A DNA stretch of 64,000 bases from Desulfuromonadaceae bacterium (GCA_028712075.1 JAQTQX010000004.1:1-64000), one strand, 5' to 3'; shown: positions 1 to 9,298, counted from the first letter of the stretch. Program-made: numbers and translations. The notes: generated by a model from the sequence alone, not told the origin.

Positions 1-1850
1 CCTCCCGCACTCGGGGCAGTGGCGCTTTCCGTGATGAGATAGCCGGTAACACCAACCGCATCGCTGGCAGCAAGGCCGGAGACCGGTACCGTTAATGAAG
101 CCGCAGTAGCGGGAAGGCTGAAACTGGTGACAGTTGGTGCAACAGCGTCCGGGAGTGTGATCGTGACTGCAGCCGAGCGGGCGGAGGATACGTTGCCGGC
201 GGCATCTTTCGCCCAGGCGTAGGCGGTTTTGGCGCCGGCTGAGCTAAAGGTGTAGCTCGTCGGTGCAGTGGCGCTCCAGCCGGAGGCGGAGGCGCTCGGA
301 GCTGATGCGCTTTCCGTAATAAGGTAGCCGGTGACACCGACTGCATCGCTGGCGGCAAGGCCGGAGACCGATACCGTCAGAGAGGTCGCAGTGGCAGGCA
401 GGCTGAAGCTGGTGACCGCAGGGGCAACGGCATCAGCGAGTGTGATGGTGACACTTGCCGAGCGGGCAGATGAGACGTTGCCGGCGGCGTCTTTGGCCCA
501 GGCGTACGCGGTTTTGACGCCGGCTGAGCTAAAGGTGTAGCTCGTCGGTGCGCCGGCGCTCCAGCCGGAAGCGGTGGCGCTCGGAGCTGATGCGCTTTCG
601 GTAATGAGATAACCGGTGACACCGACTGCATCGCTGGCGGCAAGGCCGTAGACCGGCACCGTCAGTGAGGTCGCAGTGGCAGGCAGGCTAAAGCTGGCCA
701 CTGCGGGGGCGATTACGTCAGGCAACGTAATGGTGACACTTGCCGAGCGGACAGAGGAGACGTTGCCGGCTGCGTCTTTGGCCCAGGCGTACGCGGTCTT
801 CGCACCGGCACTGGAAAAAGTAAAGCTTGTTGGTGCAGTGGCGCTCCAGCCGGAAGCCGAGGCGCTCGGAGTACTGGCTCCCTCGCTGATGAAATAACCG
901 GTGACGCCGACAGAATCAGTGGCAGCGAAGCCGGAGACCGGCACCGTCAGCGAAGTCGCTGCTACCGGAAAGCTGAAGCTGGTCACTGCGGGGGCGATTA
1001 CGTCAGGCAGCGTGATGGTGACGGAAGAGGAGCGGCTTGATGAAACATTGCCGGCAGCGTCTTTGGCCCAGGCGTACGCAGTCTTCACTCCGGCACTGGC
1101 AAAGGTGAAGCTGGCCGGTGCGCTGGCGCTCCAGCCGGCGGCTCCCGCACTCGGGGCAGTGGCGCTTTCCGTGATGAGATAGCCGGTAACACCAACCGCA
1201 TCGCTGGCAGCAAGGCCGGAGACCGGTACCGTTAATGAAGCCGCAGTAGCGGGAAGACTGAAACTGCTGACCGTTGGTGCAACAGCGTCCGGGAGTGTGA
1301 TCGTGACTGCAGCCGAACGGCTTGATGAAACGTTGCCGGCAGCATCTTTCGCCCAGGCATAGACGGTTTTGGCTCCCGCAGTGGCAAAGGTGTAACTGGT
1401 TGGTGCAGTGGCGCTCCAGCCGGATGCGGAGGCGCTCGGGGCAGAGGCACTTTCCGTAATGAGATAGCCGGTGACGCCGACAGCGTCACTGGCAGACAAC
1501 CCGTAAACCGGGATGGTCAATGCGGTTGCAGTGACAGGAATGCTGAAACCGGTGACTGCAGGTGCAGTGATATCGGGGAGCGTAATGGTGATCGAAGCCA
1601 CACGACCTGATGAGACATTTCCGGCGGCGTCTTTCGCCCAGGCGTAGGCGGTTTTCACTCCGGCACTGGCAAAGGTGAAGCTGGCTGGTGCGCTGGCGCT
1701 CCAGCCGGCAGCTCCCGCGCTCGGGGTGCTGGCGCTTTCCGTGACAAGATAGCCGGTAACGCCGACAGCGTCTGTAGCGGCAAGGCCGGAGACCGGTACC
1801 GTCAGCGAAGTTGCCGTGGCGGGGAGACTGAAGCTGATGACCGCCGGGGC
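1..1850 (-). repeat. 285-bp (95-aa) tandem Ig-like repeats, about 6.5 units in window
   Basis: e.g. 'gctgatgcgctttcc/ggtaat' at 301 and 586 (285 bp apart); 'ctcccgcactcggggcagtggcgctttccgtgatgagatagccggtaacaccaaccgca' at 2 and 1142 (1140 bp = 4 x 285). Confidence 0.9.
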
Positions 1851-3308
1851 AACGGCATCGGCAACCACATTATTTACCGTCACGGTCACTGACGACGATT
1901 GCGTTGAATTACCGGCATTGTCAAAAGCCCAGGCGTTTATCGTATACGTACCATTACTGACAGTTCTCGTATCCCAGCTGAAATTATACGGAGAAACGTT
2001 GGTAGCGTAGAGAAGCACACCGTTGCCGTAAAATTCGACTCTGGACACACTTACATTGTCACTCGCTCCGGCACTGATCGTGGCAGTTCCGCTCAGAACG
2101 GCGTTGTTTACCGGCGATGTCATGGCAACCGTCGGAGGAATGCTGTCATTTACAACCGTCACGGAGCGGCTCGACTGACTGACGTTGCCGGCCGCATCAT
2201 ACGCCTTGGCCATCAGCGTATAGGCACCGGGCGTTACTGATGACGTATCCCATGAGTAGAAATATGGCGCACTGGTCTCTGACGCTTTCAGTTGGTCATT
2301 GATAAAAAATTCAACCTTGGTGACGCCTACATTGTCAGCGGCGTCGACATTGATCGAAACAGCGCCGCTGACATTGACACCTGCGGATGGGGAGGTAATG
2401 TCAACCGTGGGAGGGGCCTGTTCCTCAATGGTCAGCGAATTTGAAAACAAACTCTCAATTCCGGCGTTATTGTATGCAGTGACCGCAAAGGTGTAGGTAA
2501 TACCGGGGTCAAGGTCGTCAATAGTTGCCGTGGTCTGATTAATGACATCCAGCGGTGTAGTACCTTCAAGTATCGTGGCTCCGGCGTTATGATACACGCG
2601 GTAACCTGCCACGTCAGATTCACTGTTCGCATTCCAGTGGAGCGAAACGCTGGAAGCCATGGCTGGAGCACTAAGGCTGAGTGAAAGTATCGCTGCAAGC
2701 ACTGATTTGACCAGCATCTTCTGAAGACGGAAACCGCTTTTGAGCTGGTCCGGCTGGACATACCCCTCTTCAAGAAGTACTTCACCGATTTTTTTGTGGG
2801 AAAATCTCTGTTTATGGAGTGCATCTTCCAACTGATCACGGGAGATATTTCCCGTGGCGATAAGCAGCTCACCAAGTCGCAATGGGCTGTATGTGGAGGT
2901 ATTGCTCTGGTTCTGCTGAAATTCGAGCAGCGCCGCAAGTTGGGGCTCCGTCAGCATGCCGAGGCGGGTAAACACATCGCCTAACCGTTCGCCGGTCCAT
3001 TTCTGCTCGGCAATGGCCCGATCAAGCTGCTCGCCGGTTATGCGCCCGGACTGAACCAGCAGGGCACCCAGCAACTGACGTTCACCGGCAGCAATCTTGA
3101 CGGCATCTCCAACAGTAGAAAGATGCTCCTGAACCTTCAGGGGAGCATCAATATCCTGTTCCTTGAGCACCCCCATCCGCACCAGAACCTGGCCAAGAAG
3201 TTCCTTGACCAGTTTTTGCTCTTCAAAAGCCAGATCAAGTTCCTTTTTGGAGATGAAACCCCCATCCAGAAATATCTGACCGATACGATGCCGTACGCTG
3301 TTTGCCAT
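1..3308 (-). CDS. Large surface protein (partial, runs off left edge): N-terminal tandem MshEN/GspE-N-like motifs, internal signal/TM segment, Fn3-like and Ig-like domains, then 95-aa tandem repeats
   Basis: Manual translation of the minus strand from ATG at 3308: MANSVRHRIGQIFLDGGFISKKELDLAFEEQ...RLGELLIATGNISRDQLEDALHKQ...KMLVKSVLAAILSLSLSAPAMASSVSLHWNANSESDVAGYRVYHNAG...; reading frame continues through the repeats to position 1. Missing from ORF track, presumably because it has no stop in the window. Confidence 0.85.
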   Translation of the reverse strand, partial: MANSVRHRIGQIFLDGGFISKKELDLAFEEQKLVKELLGQVLVRMGVLKEQDIDAPLKVQEHLSTVGDAVKIAAGERQLLGALLVQSGRITGEQLDRAIAEQKWTGERLGDVFTRLGMLTEPQLAALLEFQQNQSNTSTYSPLRLGELLIATGNISRDQLEDALHKQRFSHKKIGEVLLEEGYVQPDQLKSGFRLQKMLVKSVLAAILSLSLSAPAMASSVSLHWNANSESDVAGYRVYHNAGATILEGTTPLDVINQTTATIDDLDPGITYTFAVTAYNNAGIESLFSNSLTIEEQAPPTVDITSPSAGVNVSGAVSINVDAADNVGVTKVEFFINDQLKASETSAPYFYSWDTSSVTPGAYTLMAKAYDAAGNVSQSSRSVTVVNDSIPPTVAMTSPVNNAVLSGTATISAGASDNVSVSRVEFYGNGVLLYATNVSPYNFSWDTRTVSNGTYTINAWAFDNAGNSTQSSSVTVTVNNVVADAVAPAVISFSLPATATSLTVPVSGLAATDAVGVTGYLVTESASTPSAGAAGWSASAPASFTFASAGVKTAYAWAKDAAGNVSSGRVASITITLPDITAPAVTGFSIPVTATALTIPVYGLSASDAVGVTGYLITESASAPSASASGWSATAPTSYTFATAGAKTVYAWAKDAAGNVSSSRSAAVTITLPDAVAPTVSSFSLPATAASLTVPVSGLAASDAVGVTGYLITESATAPSAGAAGWSASAPASFTFASAGVKTAYAWAKDAAGNVSSSRSSSVTITLPDVIAPAVTSFSFPVAATSLTVPVSGFAATDSVGVTGYFISEGASTPSASASGWSATAPTSFTFSSAGAKTAYAWAKDAAGNVSSVRSASVTITLPDVIAPAVASFSLPATATSLTVPVYGLAASDAVGVTGYLITESASAPSATASGWSAGAPTSYTFSSAGVKTAYAWAKDAAGNVSSARSASVTITLADAVAPAVTSFSLPATATSLTVSVSGLAASDAVGVTGYLITESASAPSASASGWSATAPTSYTFSSAGAKTAYAWAKDAAGNVSSARSAAVTITLPDAVAPTVTSFSLPATAASLTVPVSGLAASDAVGVTGYLITESATAPSAG

Positions 3309-3486
3309 GACCGCACCCCATACCTGAGCCGTGGTGGACTATCTATCTATTCTACTCAATCGGGCTCATTGTAACACTTTGAATATACAGCGTCAAACGA
3401 TTGTGCGGTTTTTTTCAATACGTTACGAGACATCGCCGCTCTTCTGCAGGAAAAACTGCGGCGGATTGTTTAAATATCCAAAACCG

Positions 3487-4497
3487 TCACTTTATGGAGT
3501 AATACCGTTTGTACCACAACACAAATCGTTCCAAGCCGTCCGCCAAAGCTGTCGCAGGCTTAAAACCGACGTCCTGCATCAGGTCATCAACAGTGGCGTA
3601 TGTGGTCGTCACATCGCCTGGCTGCATCGGCAAATAGTTTTTGATCGCCTTTCTGCCCAGCTTTTCTTCCAGTATTTCAATAAACAGACCCAGTTCCACG
3701 GGATTATTGTTGCCGATATTGTAAATACGGTAGGGAGCGGAACTCGTGGCCGGATCGGGGACCTCCCCCTGCCGCAACCGCTTCGGCTGCGGCGGCCGGT
3801 CAAGAACGCGAACAACACCTTCCACGATATCATCAATATACGTGAAGTCGCGCCGCATGCGACCGTGATTGAAGACATTAATAGGCGTACCGTCAAGAAT
3901 ATCCCTGGTAAAGGAAAAATAGGCCATATCGGGGCGCCCCCACGGGCCATACACCGTAAAAAAGCGCAGCCCGGTCACCGGGAAACCGTACAGGTGAGCG
4001 TAGGTGTGCGCCATCAGCTCATTGGACCGTTTGGTCGCGGCATACAGGGATACCGGATGATCGGCGCCGTCATGTTCAGAGAACGGGATCTTCGCGTTGG
4101 CACCATACACCGAGCTGGACGAAGCGAAAACCAGATGCTTGATCGCGTTGTGACGGCACCCTTCCAGAATGTCAAGAAAACCGACCAGATTGCTGTCGAT
4201 ATACGCATACGGGTTCTCAATTGAATAGCGCACGCCGGCCTGTGCCGCCAGATTGACCACGGCGTCGAACCGTTCTGAGGCAAACAGTGCGGCGACTGCG
4301 TCACGATCTTCAAGCGCACAGCGGACAAAACTGAAGCCGGTCTGACCATCAAACTGCTTCAGGCGGTCATGCTTCAGGGTGACGTCGTAATAATCGTTGA
4401 TATTGTCAAGCCCGACAACCTCGTCACCCCGCTCAAGGAGACGAGTGCAGAGCTGTGAACCGATAAAGCCGGCAGCGCCGGTGACAAGAACTTTCAT
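3487..4497 (-). CDS. NAD-dependent epimerase (UDP-glucuronate 4-epimerase-like)
   Basis: MKVLVTGAAGFIGSQL Rossmann motif, SSSSVYG, YAATKRSNE; extended SDR family. Confidence 0.9.
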   Translation of the reverse strand: MKVLVTGAAGFIGSQLCTRLLERGDEVVGLDNINDYYDVTLKHDRLKQFDGQTGFSFVRCALEDRDAVAALFASERFDAVVNLAAQAGVRYSIENPYAYIDSNLVGFLDILEGCRHNAIKHLVFASSSSVYGANAKIPFSEHDGADHPVSLYAATKRSNELMAHTYAHLYGFPVTGLRFFTVYGPWGRPDMAYFSFTRDILDGTPINVFNHGRMRRDFTYIDDIVEGVVRVLDRPPQPKRLRQGEVPDPATSSAPYRIYNIGNNNPVELGLFIEILEEKLGRKAIKNYLPMQPGDVTTTYATVDDLMQDVGFKPATALADGLERFVLWYKRYYSIK

Positions 4498-4557
4498 AAG
4501 ACCACCCAATGCTTCGTAATCGAAAACGGAATATAACGGGAGTAACGGGCCTATTCG

Positions 4558-4810
4558 CTAATAATGGTAACGACACGCAATTACAACCACATCTGCACCA
4601 TCTACAACATTATACCAGACGATTTGTTTCATCAACGAGACGGGACCGGAAGCCGGCCCGATTTTCCCGCAATGGCTCAGGCTTGCCGATGCCTTTAAAC
4701 GGGCTGCGCGTGGCATCCCGAATCAGCAGATTGGTGCGTTTCAGCGTCTTTTATCCTGTACCAGCCGGTATTGGCAGCCTTCCCGGACAGACAGAGGCCA
4801 TATCAGCCGT
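4558..4810 (-). pseudogene. Degraded YoeB/Txe-family toxin
   Basis: Minus-strand frames: ...KTLKRTNLLIRDATRSPFKGIGKPEPLRENRAGFRSRLVDETNRLVY then frameshift into NVVDGADVVVIACRYHY*; matches YoeB core (KGIGKPEPL...RLVY...CRYHY). Confidence 0.8.
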
Positions 4811-4943
4811 TCAGGCATCTGCAAGCGTTCCAATTATCGTTTTTCCCGCTCGAAACTGCTCAATTGACTGTGCAAGGTGTACTGCATTGGCAGGAATCTT
4901 TCAAGAGATGAACCGTCTCCTTAAGAGTGTTAAAGGCAGCTAG
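4811..4943 (-). pseudogene. Truncated/frameshifted YefM/Phd-family antitoxin C-terminus
   Basis: Minus strand LAAFNTLKETVHLLK / IPANAVHLAQSIEQFRAGKTIIGTLADA*; stop lies directly upstream of the toxin relic. Confidence 0.75.
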
Positions 4944-4962
4944 TACCGTGTAACATCTAAAT

Positions 4963-5043
4963 CTAACCCCCCTCAGTCCCCCCTTACCTAAGGGGGGAGC
5001 CTTGAAGTTTCCCCCTAGGTAAGGGGAGATTGAGAGGGGTTAG
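4963..5043. repeat. Long palindrome (REP/hairpin element)
   Basis: taacccccctcagtccccccttacctaagggg ... ccccctaggtaaggggagattgagaggggtta, ~32-bp imperfect arms. Confidence 0.8.
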
Positions 5044-5847
5044 GGGTTTGCCGGGAAATAATCGTAAAAACTGAATCAGCTGCCGTCTGGTCAACCACAC
5101 GCTTACAATTATAACGCGCCTCAGAAAAATGGGCACCGTGCATTGGCCACACCTCTTGTTCATAAAGCGACACAAGTCTACTTTGTTACACGGCACGCGT
5201 CAAGGGCGGATTATCAGCTTGATCCATACACATATGTAATGTTTTACAATGAAAAGCCCATGGCACCATAGCGAAATCAATCATCACATCTCTCGATTTT
5301 GATTACGCGTTTTCGGGCAGATTCAAAGGTGAAATGCAGAAGCGGAGAAAATTTTCAACATCAGGATGAAAATGATCTCATGACCTGACATGAAAGCCCT
5401 TGTCGGAATTATTTACAAATAGTGTGCGACAACGTTATTGGTTCTTCAGCCTCGGAATACATCAAACTATTCGGCATTTGCTGCAAAGGCATTCTCACAG
5501 GGATAAAAGAAGGATAGAACGGGATAAACCCGGACAAGCCGGAACCAGGATAATCAAAAAGCATGGTTTTAAACAAAAAACCTTTCACGAGTGCCGTTAT
5601 CCGCTGTTATCCCCTTGATCCCTGTTAAACGAATTTGTGCATCAGCGTATCGTTCCCAACATAGTGCCAAGCAGTCCTCTTCTCAACAGACACTATGATG
5701 TCAGGCTCCCCTTGACCCTGTTTTCAGATTGTAAACGTTTCCGACACTCGTTCACCATCAAGCCGCCAACGGCAGACTAACCACGCCACCACGTTTCCCA
5801 TGCGCACATTCAAGCCTGAAGTCACTTACGGTACGCTTACCCGACAA

Positions 5848-5883
5848 ACAGAAAAGGCGCTGCAAACGCAGCGCCTTTTCTGT
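5848..5883 (-). terminator. Rho-independent terminator downstream of PEP-CTERM gene
   Basis: acagaaaaggcgctgc-aaac-gcagcgccttttctgt perfect hairpin. Confidence 0.75.
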
Positions 5884-5906
5884 TAAATCGTATGTATGGC
5901 CTGATC

Positions 5907-6659
5907 TTAGGCGTTTTTGCCCATGCGGCGTTTGCCGAAAACTGCAAGACCGAGCATACCCAATCCAAGCAATGCAATCGTGCCGGGCTCAGGAACCGGA
6001 ACCTCTTGATACACAACATCATTAGCACATGTTACTGCATAACCGATAATAAAGTCAGAACCAAAAGTCAAAGCACTTTGGTAGGCAGCAAAGTCAAAAG
6101 TAATGGCTGAGTTAGTCGATGTATACATAACATCCCCAATATCAGTGCTCCGACCAAAAGCTGATTCCAGAAGACCGACAGGGAGACCGGAGCGGATATT
6201 ATAATTGGCTGAACCATCAGTATTGCCACTATTAAACGGATTATAGCTGGAAAGCGCATACGTATCTGACGCATGGATAGCAATAGGGGCTGCGAACGAG
6301 TAAAGATCAAGGCTAAGGGGAGTTGATGTTTCCAAGGTATTACCCAAACCGCGTACAACGTAATCCCACGTCTGGTCAGCATTAGCATCAATGAACAGAT
6401 CACCGGAATAGACAGAATCCAGATGGGCAGCAATGCCGGCTCCCTTGAATTGTATCTGTTTCAGCGTGTAGTCATCCATTGTTACCGACGTTGAAGTAAT
6501 GCTCGGTGTACCCAGCGGATCACTTGCATTGTTCGCAGTTGCGGTCCACGTAGCCCAGTTTAAAGCCTTATCGGCGTAATCTGTGACCGTTGTTGCCTGT
6601 GCGATTTGACTAAAACCCATTGCTGCAATAAAACCAACTGCCAGTGCTGTTCTTTTCAT
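5907..6659 (-). CDS. PEP-CTERM sorting domain-containing protein
   Basis: signal peptide MKRTALAVGFIAAMGFSQIAQA; C-terminus VPEPGTIALLGLGMLGLAVFGKRRMGKNA. Confidence 0.92.
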   Translation of the reverse strand: MKRTALAVGFIAAMGFSQIAQATTVTDYADKALNWATWTATANNASDPLGTPSITSTSVTMDDYTLKQIQFKGAGIAAHLDSVYSGDLFIDANADQTWDYVVRGLGNTLETSTPLSLDLYSFAAPIAIHASDTYALSSYNPFNSGNTDGSANYNIRSGLPVGLLESAFGRSTDIGDVMYTSTNSAITFDFAAYQSALTFGSDFIIGYAVTCANDVVYQEVPVPEPGTIALLGLGMLGLAVFGKRRMGKNA

Positions 6660-6851
6660 AACGTTTCCTCCAGTTTTTTGGTATTAATGATCTAACACCT
6701 TAGTAGATAGTTTGTGACTGCTTCAACAATATACACATTCCATGCCAATCTCATAACAGACTAATTATCAAGCGTTTTACCATTAGAGAGAAGGACGTTT
6801 CACATATATGTAAAAAAGTTCGACACAACAAACATCAGGGGAGCCTTCGTA

Positions 6852-7898
6852 TTAATAGCCGATATCCGCGATCAACGGCAGATGATCCGAGCCTATGTCC
6901 GGTCCGACCGCGCACACGAGCGGCACCGCAGTTTTTCCGGTCAGAATATGATCGATCCTTACCGCTATCGGGATGCTCCGAAACCTGTTAAATTCGGTCC
7001 ATCCGTAGCCTCTGCCGACTTTTGAAAATGCATTGGCATACCCACTCCACACGTCCTTATAAATCGCGCTTTCAATCGGCATGTTAAAATCTCCGGCAAC
7101 TATCACCGGCAATCCGCTGGTGGCCACCAGAGCCTGAACTGCTCTGGCTGTATTCGTTCTGTTGGCGGTTTCATCATCAAGCAGCTTTCTCCGGGCAATG
7201 CTTATGACGCTATTCCGATCCATCATATTCTGCAGGCCAAAGCGGGGGCTCGGCAGATGAACCGTAACAAAAGAAATATCACGGCCGGGTACACTGACTA
7301 CACAGTGAAGTGCGCCAAGGCGTGGCCATTTGTGTGGTGGATGCATCGCATTAAGAGAGGCTACTTCCCTGATGGGGAATCGGGAGATAATCACCAATTC
7401 ACCTTTCTGGACAACATGCAGATTGCCGGGAATTTTCTCTTTCAGGCCAATGGGGCACTCCTGCAAGGCAACAATATCAGCGGCACTGCTCTGTAACACC
7501 GGCAGCAGTCGGGCAAGGTCAAATGAGGTATATCCGACATTACAGGTCAATACCCTGATTACGTTTTTCCGGTTCCTGGATTCACCCAAAAAAGACATCC
7601 GCAGGTCAAGCAGGAAAACAAATACGGCTACAGCGCAACATATCAGCAAAACGAGCATACGCCGGTTTATTAAAACCGCTGCAATCAATAAAAAAGGAAG
7701 CGGCACGATAAAAATCCAACGCGGCCCAAAGAGCAGGTAGGTTCCCGGCCACCAGCGATCACCGCCGACATGCAGAAAAAAAAGCGCCACCAGCACAACC
7801 GCCGCATACGTGTACACCATCCATGAGAACAACCGTTTATATGTACGGGGTGCAGTTGTCAAAATCGAACATCCTTGCATTGGGGACTTGAATAACAA
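6852..7898 (-). CDS. Endonuclease/exonuclease/phosphatase family protein, membrane-anchored
   Basis: N-terminal TM helices; VLTCNVGY, ALQECP, VIVAGDFNMP, GSDHLPLIADI motifs. Confidence 0.85.
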   Translation of the reverse strand: MLFKSPMQGCSILTTAPRTYKRLFSWMVYTYAAVVLVALFFLHVGGDRWWPGTYLLFGPRWIFIVPLPFLLIAAVLINRRMLVLLICCAVAVFVFLLDLRMSFLGESRNRKNVIRVLTCNVGYTSFDLARLLPVLQSSAADIVALQECPIGLKEKIPGNLHVVQKGELVIISRFPIREVASLNAMHPPHKWPRLGALHCVVSVPGRDISFVTVHLPSPRFGLQNMMDRNSVISIARRKLLDDETANRTNTARAVQALVATSGLPVIVAGDFNMPIESAIYKDVWSGYANAFSKVGRGYGWTEFNRFRSIPIAVRIDHILTGKTAVPLVCAVGPDIGSDHLPLIADIGY

Positions 7899-7937
7899 TA
7901 TGACTCATCACTGAACATCGTCGGCAGAGCACGTCGA

Positions 7938-8507
7938 TTACTCCGACAATTCAATGACTATCTTTGGCCTGAGATAGCCATCAAGCGAGCTCGGATTCGA
8001 TACTACCGTTTGATCCCAGCCCGACGCTTTAAACGTAACCGATTTTTCCAACGCCAATCGATCACTTTCCCCAATAACGGCACCAGCACGCATCACACAT
8101 GTCATACGTGCCATTTCACCCGGGCCGAAACCGGTTTGAGCCGTAGATCCGTCTGTAATCACAATCGACAACATGTTGGCAGAATAGGTGCCAAATAGTA
8201 ATGAAGGCCCGGATACAACAGCGGCAACCGCACTTCCCGGAGTCAACCCGCCCGAAATCAAGCCGTTATCAGCCGTCGTCACATCAAGAGCGGAAGGCAG
8301 CGGGGCAATCAACTGTACGCCGTTTATCCGAAATGGAAGTCGTGCCGTACTCACAAGTGAAAACGAAATAGTCGCCCTGGAGAGTGCCCCGTGCATGCCG
8401 CTCTCAGGCGCACCACCGCTGCCACAGCCACAGACAAGCGCCACTATAAAAAAAACGGTCAGATGTACGAACGTTCTCGCCACGCTGGCTCCCCTTCCTG
8501 TTACCAC
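7938..8507 (-). CDS. Lipoprotein with cohesin-like domain (GTG start)
   Basis: N-terminal hydrophobic segment ending LVCGCGSG; beta-rich sequence ...ISFSLVSTARLPFRINGVQLIAPLP...GLISGGLTPGSAVA...GPGEMARMTC resembling cohesin/CBM-type folds. Confidence 0.55.
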   Translation of the reverse strand: MVTGRGASVARTFVHLTVFFIVALVCGCGSGGAPESGMHGALSRATISFSLVSTARLPFRINGVQLIAPLPSALDVTTADNGLISGGLTPGSAVAAVVSGPSLLFGTYSANMLSIVITDGSTAQTGFGPGEMARMTCVMRAGAVIGESDRLALEKSVTFKASGWDQTVVSNPSSLDGYLRPKIVIELSE

Positions 8508-9298
8508 GTCAACTGGCCAACCGATCTACGAAGAATTACAATGACATCATCAATATCTACCCTGCCGTCGGGACTCGATTGTCGGGTTATCATGTCAAGA
8601 GGTGCGACATCAAGACGAGTAAAAAGCTCCATTGTCAGAGTTTCCAGACCAAGAACGTATCTGAGTGACAAGAGAGCATCGTTAAGCGTGCTGTAGCCGG
8701 TTACGTTAAGTCGAATATCCGATGACTGCGTCATATTGCCGGCAATATCATATGCAACAGCAAATACAGAATAGCTTTTTTCCTGTATTTCTGTTGGCCT
8801 CAGGGTGAAGTCAAATGGGGCCGTTCGCAAAGTGTCGTGAAGCACACTATCAACATAAAATTCTACCCTGGCAATGCCACCGGCATCAACAGCACTGACA
8901 CTCACGACAGTATTTCCTGTGGTGGTTCCATTATTCTTCGGAGAGATAATCGAAACAACAGGGGGAATTATGTCGTAAATCACGACAACATCTGACAGGA
9001 GGCTCTCAATGCCGGCTGTATTGTAAGCCGTCGCAGCAAGAGAGTAATTCAAAGCAGGATCAAGTCCGGTAAGAGTCACCGCTGTTGCAGTATGGACATC
9101 AATTGGTGACGCCCCCTCTGCAGCCCCGACTCCAGCAAAAGGCGCATCAGCTAATCCAACCTTATAATGGATTTTATACCCCTCAAGATCCGCCTCAGAA
9201 TTCGGGGTCCAGTGAACTGAAACATCGCGTGCGAAGCACAATGAATGTGTGAGAAACAAGAAAATGCTTGCCAGTAATAACTTTAAGCCACAATTCAT
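8501..9298 (-). CDS. Secreted Fn3/Ig-like protein with C-terminal dockerin-like segment
   Basis: signal peptide; VHWTPNSEADLEGYKIHY Fn3-like; Ig-like VSIISPKNNGTTTGN...VEFYVD; C-terminal ...YVLGLETLT...DVAPLD...SPDGRVDIDDVIVILRRSVG. Confidence 0.65.
   Translation of the reverse strand: MNCGLKLLLASIFLFLTHSLCFARDVSVHWTPNSEADLEGYKIHYKVGLADAPFAGVGAAEGASPIDVHTATAVTLTGLDPALNYSLAATAYNTAGIESLLSDVVVIYDIIPPVVSIISPKNNGTTTGNTVVSVSAVDAGGIARVEFYVDSVLHDTLRTAPFDFTLRPTEIQEKSYSVFAVAYDIAGNMTQSSDIRLNVTGYSTLNDALLSLRYVLGLETLTMELFTRLDVAPLDMITRQSSPDGRVDIDDVIVILRRSVGQLTW

Noticed and set aside
331-1182. Plus-strand ORFs at 331..540, 676..897, 901..1182 (similar to each other)
   Set aside because: Antisense shadows of the 285-bp repeats of the minus-strand adhesin; similarity reflects the repeats, no RBS or independent coding signal.
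1-1850. CRISPR-like regular repetition
   Set aside because: Repeats are 285 bp, contiguous, translate as one Ig-like domain array, and have no short repeat/unique spacer structure.
2432-2938. ORF-track minus ORF of 168 aa
   Set aside because: Lies in a different frame from the convincing long frame of the adhesin gene; no domain-like sequence.
3331-4224. 297-aa plus-strand ORF
   Set aside because: Antisense to the epimerase gene, which has clear SDR motifs.
4509-4943. 144-aa plus-strand ORF
   Set aside because: Antisense to the yefM-yoeB relic; translation has no recognisable features.
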